This document shows, one piece after another, positions 1 through 5,481 of a DNA stretch of 6,490 nt (the first letter of the stretch is position 1; each line of letters begins with the position of its first letter). The stretch is from Clostridium sp. CAG:451. Its GTDB lineage: Bacteria; Bacillota_I; Bacilli_A; RF39; UBA660. Position numbers and translations under genes: made by a program. The stretch is taken from NCBI GenBank assembly GCA_000438295.1, contig FR901056.1:1-6490 (forward strand). Reading direction: 5' to 3'. A model generated the notes under the pieces. That model saw nothing but the letters and a program-made list of their open reading frames with translations, did no database searches and was not told the DNA's origin.

Positions 1-82
1 TAAAAAGAAGTGATTAATCTATATAAATTGCCCCCCCCATGTTAACTAATTGTAAACTTAGCATTCTGGTCGACATATACAT
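1..82 (-). CDS. Possible 5' end of an unidentified ORF with a G8 tract (phase-variable candidate)
   Basis: An AGAGG ribosome-binding site (92-96), like the one used by leuS, precedes an ATG at 80-82 by 9 bases and lies 50 bases after the leuS stop, with no terminator between them. The frame begins MYMSTRMLSLQLVNMGG and meets a run of eight G (plus-strand C at 31-38). At this length it reads on for a few codons and stops at TAA (14-16), giving 22 residues. With six or nine G it would instead read on through NLYRLITSF and stay open to the window edge; with seven G it stops at once. I recognise no family in so few residues. It could be a phase-variable gene switched off here, a broken gene, a homopolymer sequencing error, or a chance ORF. 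The placement downstream of leuS suggests co-transcription. Confidence 0.35.
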
Positions 83-96
83 AGTTAATCACCTCT
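6..96 (-). repeat. Imperfect inverted repeat spanning the ribosome-binding site of the left-edge ORF
   Basis: The arm at 81-96 and the arm at 6-22 are inverse copies. AGAGGTGATTAA on the minus strand pairs with TTAATCACTTCT (one G-U pair), followed by a one-base bulge and CTAT/ATAG. This makes a 16-pair helix around a 58-base loop that holds the G8 tract. In an RNA from the minus strand the helix would bury the AGAGG site and reach the base before the start codon. It could also be the ends of a small element; only one copy is visible. Confidence 0.5.
31..38. repeat. Homopolymer (C)8 / (G)8 tract
   Basis: Eight consecutive C on the plus strand, G on the minus strand. It stands out in such AT-rich DNA and sits inside the beginning of a minus-strand ORF, about 42 bases after its ATG. 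G/C runs of this length are typical slipped-strand sites in phase-variable genes and are also common points of sequencing error. Confidence 0.9.
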
Positions 97-132
97 ATCT
101 TTATCTTTAAATAAATGATAACAGATTTTTAA

Positions 133-2946
133 TTATTTTACAACAATATTTATTAATTTCTTAGGTACAGTTATTACTTTTACTATCTCCCTATCCTTAG
201 TAAATTCTTTTACATTATCAATAGCAAATGCCTTACTTTCCATATCTTCTTTAGAAATAGAACTGTCAACATCCATCTTTCCTCTTACTTTACCATTTAC
301 TTGAACAACAATAGTTACTGTATCATCTTTTAATTTAGCATCATCATAGCATGGCCAAGTCTCATAAGCGATAGTAGTATTGTGACCTAACTTTTCCCAT
401 AACTCTTCTGTCATATGTGGAGCAACAGGATTTAGTAATTTAACAAATCCTTCGGCATATTCTAAAGGGAATACATCTTCTTTATAAACAGCATTGATAA
501 ATATCATCATCTGACTAATAGCAGTATTAAAGTTTAAACTTTCAAAGTCTAAAGTTACCTTCTTAACTGTTTGATGATAAATTTTCTCTAGATTTTTATT
601 TTCCTTATCTACTAATTTATCACTTTCATACAAGCGATATACTCTATCTAAGAACTTTTGAGCTCCTTCTACTCCATTATTATTCCATGGTTTAGAAGCT
701 TCTAGTGGTCCCATAAACATTTCATATAAACGAAGAGTATCTGCTCCATAGTTTTTAACTATATCTAGGGGATCTATTGCATACTCTGGATACCTTTTAC
801 CCATCTTTATACCATTACTACCTAAAAGCATTCCTTGATGAACTAACTTTTTAAATGGTTCTTTAACAGGTGATAATCCTTTATCATATAGATAATGATT
901 CCAAATACGAGAATATATTAAGTGTCCTACAGCATGTTCTGGTCCACCAATATATAAATCTACTGGCATCCAGTGTTTTAATAATTCCTTATTTGCTAAC
1001 TCTTTATCGTTATGTGGATCAATATATCTTAAATAATACCAACTAGATCCAGCTGACCCTGGCATAGTAGATGTTTCTCTTACACCAGTTAATCCCTTAT
1101 GATTATATTTTTTCCATTCAGTAGCATTTTCAAGTGGTGCTTTACCATTCTTTCCTTTATAGTCTTCTAACTCTGGTAAGATTAAAGGTAATTCATCATC
1201 ATCTAAGATATGAATCTCATCATTTTCTAAATAAACAACTGGTACTGGTTCTCCCCAATATCTTTGTCTTGCAAATATCCATTCACGAAGACGATAATTA
1301 ATTTTCTTAGTACCACAATTATTTTCTTCTAAGTAATCTATTACCTTATTAATGGCTTCTTCTTTATTTAGATTATCTAGGAAAGATGAATTGATATGTA
1401 TTCCATCATTTGTCATAGCTGTTGGTTTTAAGACGTAATCAAAAGTTTTCTTATGAAGTTCATCAGTTATTTCTTTTTCTACTATTTCTTTACTTACCCA
1501 TTCAACATCAAACACTTCATCATCATCTAGGTTTTGTTCTTCTAAAGAATCACTATTTAATTCAAATAATAATGGTGTTGCTTCGATTTCAAAGTAAGTA
1601 TCCTTATTATAAGCATAGTAGTGATGATTAATCTTGAATCCTTCTTCTTTAAGTGTTACATCTTTATATCCAGTTTCTTCTTTTATTTCTCTAATAGCAC
1701 AAGAAAGTGCTGTTTCACCATCTTTAATAGTACCTCCAACAAATAACCTTCCGCCATTATCATGCCAGTTAATTGTTAAGTATTTATCTGTTTTTTTATT
1801 ATAAACTACAGCTACTATTGACTTTTTCTTTTTTTCATTATCATGTTTTATACCTGTTACTTCTTCTAATACTTGAACAATAGGAATATTAAATTTCTTA
1901 GCAAATTCATAATCTCTATCATCATGGGCAGGAACTGCCATAATAGCTCCTGTTCCGTAACTTGCTAAAACATAGTCTGATATATAGATTGGTATTTCTT
2001 TATTATTTATAGGGTTAATTGCATATCTACCAATAAATACTCCTGTTTTTTCTTTATTAAGTTCTGTTCGCTCTAAGTCACTCTTAGTAGCACAAACCTT
2101 TTTATACTCTTTTACTTCTTCTAACTTATCAGGAGTAGTTATTATATCTACTAATTCATGTTCTGGTGACATTACACAATAAGTTGCCCCAAACAACGTA
2201 TCTGCTCTTGTAGTAAAAACTGTAAAATCTTTATCTGTATCTTTAATTTTAAACTTAACATGAGCTCCTACTGATTTACCAATCCAGTTTCTTTCCATTT
2301 CTTTAGTTGATTCTGGCCAGTCTACTTCATCAAGTCCTGCTAATAATTTTTCGGCAAAAGCAGTCTGATCTATTACCCACTGTTTCATATTTCGTCTAAC
2401 AACTGGATATCCTCCTCGTTCACTCTTACCATCAATTACTTCATCATTAGATAAAACTGTTCCCAACTCTTCACACCAGTTAACTGGCATATCAATTCTT
2501 TTAGCATAACCATCTAAATATAATTGTTTAAAAATCCATTGTGTCCACTTATAAAAATCTGGATCACTTGTCTTAATCATCTTAGACCAATCATAATCAA
2601 ATCCTAGCATATATAATTGTTTTGTAAATGTATTAATATTTTTCTCTGTAAAGCCATTAGGATTATTACCAGTCTTAACTGCATACTGTTCTGCTGGTAG
2701 GCCAAAAGAATCATATCCCATCGGATGAAGAACATTATATCCTTGCATTCTCTTCATTCTAGATACTATATCTGTAGCAGTATATCCTTCAACATGACCA
2801 GCATGAAGTCCAACCCCAGAGGGATAGGGAAACATATCTAAAACATAATACTTCGGTTTAGAAAAATCCCAGACATCAGTTCTAAATGTATTATTATCCT
2901 TCCAGTACTTATTCCATTTTTCTTCTATTTTACTAAAATTGTACAT
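133..2946 (-). CDS. leuS: Leucyl-tRNA synthetase with an inserted Nudix hydrolase domain
   Basis: Cytoplasmic class I synthetase that charges tRNA-Leu with leucine using ATP. Visible in order: catalytic HAGH (HIGH motif) at 48-51; the editing (CP1) domain with TTRADT near 245-250 and AVPAHDDRD at 337-345, whose Asp is expected to read the misacylated amino group; a Nudix domain at about 366-507; return to synthetase sequence at TAMTNDGIHINSSFL (509-523); RLREWIFARQRYWGEP (552-567); KMGKR at 714-718 in place of KMSKS, keeping the second Lys; the anticodon-binding domain (about 785-870); and the C-terminal VQVNGKVRGK. The Nudix box is complete: GG at 404-405, E411, RE at 419-420, EE at 423-424, G426. 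At 937 residues it is about 130 longer than an ordinary bacterial LeuRS, which the insert explains. AGAGG sits 6 bases before the ATG. Both the synthetase and the editing sites look intact. Confidence 0.97.
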   Translation of the reverse strand: MYNFSKIEEKWNKYWKDNNTFRTDVWDFSKPKYYVLDMFPYPSGVGLHAGHVEGYTATDIVSRMKRMQGYNVLHPMGYDSFGLPAEQYAVKTGNNPNGFTEKNINTFTKQLYMLGFDYDWSKMIKTSDPDFYKWTQWIFKQLYLDGYAKRIDMPVNWCEELGTVLSNDEVIDGKSERGGYPVVRRNMKQWVIDQTAFAEKLLAGLDEVDWPESTKEMERNWIGKSVGAHVKFKIKDTDKDFTVFTTRADTLFGATYCVMSPEHELVDIITTPDKLEEVKEYKKVCATKSDLERTELNKEKTGVFIGRYAINPINNKEIPIYISDYVLASYGTGAIMAVPAHDDRDYEFAKKFNIPIVQVLEEVTGIKHDNEKKKKSIVAVVYNKKTDKYLTINWHDNGGRLFVGGTIKDGETALSCAIREIKEETGYKDVTLKEEGFKINHHYYAYNKDTYFEIEATPLLFELNSDSLEEQNLDDDEVFDVEWVSKEIVEKEITDELHKKTFDYVLKPTAMTNDGIHINSSFLDNLNKEEAINKVIDYLEENNCGTKKINYRLREWIFARQRYWGEPVPVVYLENDEIHILDDDELPLILPELEDYKGKNGKAPLENATEWKKYNHKGLTGVRETSTMPGSAGSSWYYLRYIDPHNDKELANKELLKHWMPVDLYIGGPEHAVGHLIYSRIWNHYLYDKGLSPVKEPFKKLVHQGMLLGSNGIKMGKRYPEYAIDPLDIVKNYGADTLRLYEMFMGPLEASKPWNNNGVEGAQKFLDRVYRLYESDKLVDKENKNLEKIYHQTVKKVTLDFESLNFNTAISQMMIFINAVYKEDVFPLEYAEGFVKLLNPVAPHMTEELWEKLGHNTTIAYETWPCYDDAKLKDDTVTIVVQVNGKVRGKMDVDSSISKEDMESKAFAIDNVKEFTKDREIVKVITVPKKLINIVVK

Positions 2947-2985
2947 AATCTACCTCTTTTCCTATGAGTTTCAAATAACAAACTT

Positions 2986-3014
2986 AGTATAACATCTTCT
3001 AATCTAATTGTAAA
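2986..3014 (-). promoter_or_regulatory. Sigma-A promoter of leuS, extended -10
   Basis: On the minus strand, TTTACA (3009-3014) and TATACT (2986-2991) are separated by 17 bases, with TG one base ahead of the -10. The start of transcription would be near 2980, giving a leader of only about 33 bases before the leuS ATG. That leaves no room for the T-box leader often found before leuS in Firmicutes. Confidence 0.75.
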
Positions 3015-3021
3015 TTTATTC

Positions 3022-3046
3022 AAAAGAAAAAAGTGACTAAGTCACT
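3022..3046 (-). terminator. Rho-independent terminator of spoVS
   Basis: On the minus strand, AGTGAC-TTA-GTCACT (3032-3046) is followed by TTTTT-C-TTTT. The stem begins inside the TAG stop codon of spoVS. It separates spoVS from the leuS promoter. Confidence 0.8.
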
Positions 3047-3305
3047 ATTTAGCTTCAATTATTAACTTAATGGCAGTTCTCTCTTCCCCTTCTATTGATA
3101 TATCAGCAAAAGCGGGAATACAAACTATGTTTTTACCAGAAGGAGCTAAAAATCCTCTTGCTATAGCTATTGCTTTAACAGCCTGATTAAGTGCTCCAGC
3201 TCCAACTGCTTGAATTTCAACTTTGCCACTTGATCTAAAGGCATTAGCTAGTGCTCCTGCTACTGAATTAGGGTTAGACTTTGATGAAACTTTAAGTGTT
3301 TCCAT
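3045..3305 (-). CDS. spoVS: Stage V sporulation protein S (SpoVS)
   Basis: An 86-residue protein, the same length as I recall for Bacillus subtilis SpoVS, and closely similar along its whole length: it opens METLKVSSKSNPNSVAGAL, continues with VEIQAVGAGALNQAVKAIAI and closes with GEERTAIKLIIE. SpoVS is a small cytoplasmic protein of the Alba-like fold group, needed in B. subtilis for normal progress through sporulation and spore-coat assembly. Relatives occur in bacteria that do not make spores, so the gene alone does not prove sporulation here. The ATG is preceded by AAAGGA at a rather long spacing of about 10 bases. It lies 72 bases after the ToxN-like ORF and is closed by a terminator overlapping its stop codon. 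It is unrelated in function to leuS, which has its own promoter. Confidence 0.96.
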   Translation of the reverse strand: METLKVSSKSNPNSVAGALANAFRSSGKVEIQAVGAGALNQAVKAIAIARGFLAPSGKNIVCIPAFADISIEGEERTAIKLIIEAK

Positions 3306-3328
3306 AATTTTATCATCCTTTCTTTATC

Positions 3329-3352
3329 TAACTAATTCTATGTATTTAGTTA
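3329..3352 (-). promoter_or_regulatory. Weak promoter candidate for spoVS with overlapping inverted repeat
   Basis: On the minus strand a -10-like TAGAAT (3335-3340) lies about 30 bases before the spoVS ATG, but no good -35 is visible. The perfect inverted repeat TAACTAA-N10-TTAGTTA (3329-3352) overlaps it and could be an operator. I saw no sigma-H -35 element (AGGA type). Low confidence, because AT-rich DNA yields such matches by chance. Confidence 0.3.
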
Positions 3353-3377
3353 AATAGAAAGAACTAAAAATTATTTC

Positions 3378-3563
3378 TTATTTTCCCTCCAATTCATTTT
3401 CTATATATTCTTTACTCTTTTGTTCTAAAGGATAAAAATCACAATATCTATTTTTCACGTTTTCTGGCAAGTGATTTTTATTATATGCCACTCTATTGTC
3501 ATACTTTCTTAGGAAATTTATATAGTTTTCATCAAAATAGTATATTTTTAGTGTTTTTGACAT
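3378..3563 (-). pseudogene. ToxN/AbiQ-family type III toxin remnant with the core deleted
   Basis: A 61-residue ORF starting 7 bases after a perfect AGGAGG. Residues 5-30 (LKIYYFDENYINFLRKYDNR and the following residues) resemble the start of ToxN/AbiQ endoribonucleases, including the tyrosine (Tyr14 here) that aligns with Tyr10 of ToxN. Residues 38-53 (NRYCDFYPLEQKSKEY) resemble the extreme C-terminus of the same family. The roughly 100 residues that should lie between, holding the Thr/Ser/Lys part of the RNase site, are absent, and the reading frame is kept across the join. The family is usually about 160-190 residues. Upstream lie a terminator and an RNA-like region, as in toxIN loci. The likeliest reading is an inactivated toxin. 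A distinct short protein that keeps only the RNA-binding ends is possible. The family call rests on remembered sequence patterns. Confidence 0.65.
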
Positions 3564-3570
3564 ATCCGTA

Positions 3571-3576
3571 CCTCCT
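3571..3576 (-). promoter_or_regulatory. Strong ribosome-binding site of the ToxN-like ORF
   Basis: AGGAGG on the minus strand, 7 bases before the ATG at 3561-3563. It comes directly after the terminator's T run, so translation depends on transcripts that read through the terminator. This is the arrangement known for type III toxin genes. Confidence 0.85.
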
Positions 3577-3604
3577 AAAACAAAAGCTAGGTAGTTAACC
3601 TAGC
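3577..3604 (-). terminator. Terminator between the putative antitoxin RNA and the toxin ORF
   Basis: On the minus strand, GCTAGGTTAACTACCTAGC forms a perfect 7-bp stem with a 5-base loop, followed by TTTTGTTTT. It sits immediately before the AGGAGG of the 61-codon ORF. In toxIN and abiQ loci such a leaky terminator sets the ratio of antitoxin RNA to toxin mRNA. The plus strand also has a T run after the stem, but no plus-strand gene precedes it. Confidence 0.8.
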
Positions 3605-3726
3605 CGACTTTTTTTAATTTCCTACTAAGGCAAGAGTATTCCAACTTTTTTGAAACACTAATACTAATGTTTCTTTAATATTAAATGAGCTATCTCTCAC
3701 TTAATATATTCATGATATAGCATAGA
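3605..3726 (-). ncRNA. Putative type III antitoxin RNA (ToxI/AntiQ-like), possibly degraded
   Basis: A gene-free stretch between a promoter and a terminator, directly ahead of the ToxN-like ORF, where ToxI antitoxin repeats belong. On the minus strand AAAAAAGT(T/C)GG occurs twice, 37 bases apart (3641-3651 and 3604-3614), close to the 34-37-base unit length of known type III antitoxins. The rest of the two units is poorly conserved, though each also contains TTAGTA. A 12-bp hairpin (3678-3707, one G-U pair, 6-base loop) and a 6-bp hairpin (3652-3673) add structure. The position supports an antitoxin RNA; the repeats are weak. Confidence 0.4.
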
Positions 3727-3732
3727 AGTCAC

Positions 3733-3762
3733 ATTATAGTCAATCAACTTGTAGATTAACAA
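3733..3762 (-). promoter_or_regulatory. Promoter for the putative antitoxin/toxin unit
   Basis: A perfect TATAAT on the minus strand (3733-3738) with TTGTTA (3757-3762) 18 bases upstream. A second overlapping choice is TTGACT (3738-3743) with TATATC (3714-3719), also at 18 bases. Either would start an RNA of about 130-150 bases ending at the terminator before the ToxN-like ORF. Confidence 0.55.
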
Positions 3763-3788
3763 AAGAAAGCTTTTAAAATAAGCTTTCT
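3758..3788 (-). terminator. Terminator of the proline-rich membrane protein gene
   Basis: On the minus strand, AGAAAGCTT and AAGCTTTCT (3764-3788) form a perfect 9-bp stem with a 7-base loop, followed by TTTTGTT. The first arm lies in the last codons of the gene and the stop codon is in the loop. It abuts the promoter of the next unit. Confidence 0.7.
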
Positions 3789-4753
3789 ATTTCTTCTGGT
3801 TGACTTTGACTAGCTGTAGGCTGTGTAGGTTGTACTGTTACTTTTGGTTCTACTACAGGATTTGCATTAACATGAGTAGTTGGTACAGAACTGCTTGCAA
3901 AAATATCATTAGATACTTGTTGGGTTACACTTGGTGTAACTGGTACGGCAGGTATCTCTACTGTAGGAATATCTACTTTCACTTCTTTAGTAGCTACTGG
4001 TCTTGGTGGAACAATTGGTACTGACTGTGTATTTTCAAGTGGATTAGCTCCTCCATAAATTGGTCTATGTTCTTCTTCATGAGAAACAGTAGGAACTACT
4101 GGACTAACACCTCCATAAATTGGTCTTGGCATATCAAAACTAGGTGTTTGCATAACTTCTTTTTTCTCTTCTTTAACAGTTATTTCAGGTGTTACTGGCT
4201 GATTAACTATTGGTGTTTGCTCTATTGTAGGAACTACAGGTGTTTGCACAACCTGAGTTTGAGTAGATACAACAGGTGGTACTACCGTATTAACATTTTC
4301 TGTAACAGTAGGATTAACTACTGGAATACTTTGTCCTACTGGATTTGAAACCTGACTATTAAAAGTAGGCTGTGGAGTAACATCTTGAGGAAGAGTTGCT
4401 GTAAATACAGCAGGCTCTATTTCTTGAGTAACAGGCTTTTCAGCCATAGAACTAGCAGGACTAGGCATTACAGGTTCATTTGTAATAACTGGTTGTGGAC
4501 TTGGTTGAACTTGAGGCGTTACTGCTTGTTCATTAGTAGCAACTGTACTTTGTCCTACTATAGGTGTAGCAGCAACAGCTGCTTCTTGTTTACTAGCATC
4601 CTGTGCTTCTACTACTTCTTTCTTTGTCTTTGTTTTTTTATTACCAGTTACAATAAAGATAATTAAAGCAATTATTAGAAATAAAACCCCACCAGTAATA
4701 AGCATTCCTGGTATAGTCATAAACCAATCTAAACTAAATGTTGCTAATATCAT
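3773..4753 (-). CDS. Single-span membrane protein with a long Pro/Val/Thr/Gln-rich tail
   Basis: I do not recognise this 326-residue protein. Residues 13-37 form one hydrophobic segment, followed at once by the basic stretch NKKTKTKK. By the positive-inside rule this puts the short N-terminus outside and the long tail in the cytoplasm, with no cleavable signal peptide. Residues 60-320 are low in complexity and dominated by P, V, T, Q and S, so probably disordered. RPIYGG occurs twice, 20 residues apart (210-215 and 230-235), and the protein ends in an acidic-hydrophobic EEIESLF. The layout recalls division or envelope adaptors such as ZipA (N-out anchor, P/Q-rich linker), but there is no folded C-terminal domain, so that role is a guess. 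It has its own promoter and terminator. GGGAG lies 11 bases before the ATG. Confidence 0.85.
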   Translation of the reverse strand: MILATFSLDWFMTIPGMLITGGVLFLIIALIIFIVTGNKKTKTKKEVVEAQDASKQEAAVAATPIVGQSTVATNEQAVTPQVQPSPQPVITNEPVMPSPASSMAEKPVTQEIEPAVFTATLPQDVTPQPTFNSQVSNPVGQSIPVVNPTVTENVNTVVPPVVSTQTQVVQTPVVPTIEQTPIVNQPVTPEITVKEEKKEVMQTPSFDMPRPIYGGVSPVVPTVSHEEEHRPIYGGANPLENTQSVPIVPPRPVATKEVKVDIPTVEIPAVPVTPSVTQQVSNDIFASSSVPTTHVNANPVVEPKVTVQPTQPTASQSQPEEIESLF

Positions 4754-4786
4754 AACTTATCCATCTCCCTTAATCTTATATATTAA

Positions 4787-4815
4787 ATGATAGCAAAATT
4801 TTTTTAATATTGCAA
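4787..4815 (-). promoter_or_regulatory. Sigma-A promoter of the proline-rich membrane protein, extended -10
   Basis: On the minus strand, TTGCAA (4810-4815) and TATCAT (4787-4792) are 17 bases apart, with TG one base ahead of the -10. The leader would be about 30 bases. I see no terminator after the pseudouridine synthase just upstream, so some read-through is likely. Confidence 0.6.
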
Positions 4816-4830
4816 CCGATTTTATTACTT

Positions 4831-5481
4831 TTATTTTTTTAATAGTTGCTTAACGTTAAATTTACTAAAATATCCTTTAGAAGGAATATTTTCAAAAACT
4901 AATTTTTCTTTGGTTACTGGATGGTAGAAAGCCAAGTGATAAGCATATAGTGCTAATGAATATTTACCTTTCTTACCATACCTACTATCTCCTAATAAAT
5001 AATGACCTCTTTCAGAAAACTGTACCCTTATTTGATGATGTCTTCCAGTTAATAAATTAATCTTAACTAAGGAGTTATTATTAATAACATCTAAAGTTTC
5101 AAATGATAAAGTAGCATCCTTTCCTTTTTTATCTATTTTACTTTGGTATTCTTCTCTTAATATTTTATCTTTATAAGTATCACTTTCTACTATTCCTTTA
5201 ACAACTGCTAAATAATATTTTTCAAACTTATGAAGTCTTACTTGTTCTGATAATCTACTTGCTGCTTTACTAGTCTTTGCAAAAACCATCACTCCCCCTA
5301 CTTCTTTATCAAGACGATGTACTAATCCCAAATAGACATTACCTGGTTTATTATATTTTTCTTTTAGGTACTTTTTAAGTAATGTTAACATATCTGGAGT
5401 ATTACTTCCATCACTCTGACTTAAAATAAATGGTTCTTTTAATGCAACTAGCAAGTGATTATCTTCATAAAGTATTGTCAC
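4831..5481 (-). CDS. RluA-family RNA pseudouridine synthase (no S4 domain)
   Basis: A 216-residue enzyme predicted to isomerise uridine to pseudouridine in rRNA or tRNA in the cytoplasm. The opening ILYEDNHLLVALKEP, the catalytic motif HRLDKEVGGVMVFAKTS at 55-71 (catalytic Asp58) and GRHHQIRVQF near 145-154 mark the RluA/RluD family. The usual TSG after HRLD is VGG here, a variant I believe is common in a Firmicutes subgroup. There is no N-terminal S4 RNA-binding domain, so this is a short form and the target site cannot be named. The start is GTG, its first base coming from the last base of the methyltransferase TAG (TAGTG). GGAG about 9 bases upstream, inside the previous gene, supports it. 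The two genes are almost certainly translationally coupled. Confidence 0.93.
   Translation of the reverse strand: MTILYEDNHLLVALKEPFILSQSDGSNTPDMLTLLKKYLKEKYNKPGNVYLGLVHRLDKEVGGVMVFAKTSKAASRLSEQVRLHKFEKYYLAVVKGIVESDTYKDKILREEYQSKIDKKGKDATLSFETLDVINNNSLVKINLLTGRHHQIRVQFSERGHYLLGDSRYGKKGKYSLALYAYHLAFYHPVTKEKLVFENIPSKGYFSKFNVKQLLKK

Noticed and set aside
1422..1631. Plus-strand ORF of 69 codons inside leuS
   Set aside because: It is antisense to the Nudix domain, its product is a His/Leu-rich string without family resemblance, and leuS is clearly coding here.
1420..1860. Nudix segment as a separate gene or assembly chimera within leuS
   Set aside because: The frame is continuous, there is no start signal or stop, and LeuRS sequence resumes exactly where the normal family alignment would continue.
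3306..3377. Sigma-H type promoter for spoVS
   Set aside because: ATAGAATTA fits a sigma-H -10, but the sequence at the correct distance upstream does not contain the AGGA-type -35.
3605..3762. CRISPR array or tRNA in the 209-base gene-free stretch
   Set aside because: There are only two degenerate partial repeats and no cloverleaf; the toxIN layout explains the region better.
3800..4666. Three plus-strand ORFs of 74, 93 and 93 codons opposite the membrane protein gene
   Set aside because: They are antisense shadows of the low-complexity Pro/Thr/Val tail. Their products are rich in Tyr, Cys, Trp, Arg and Asn with no domain, and no ribosome-binding site stands out.
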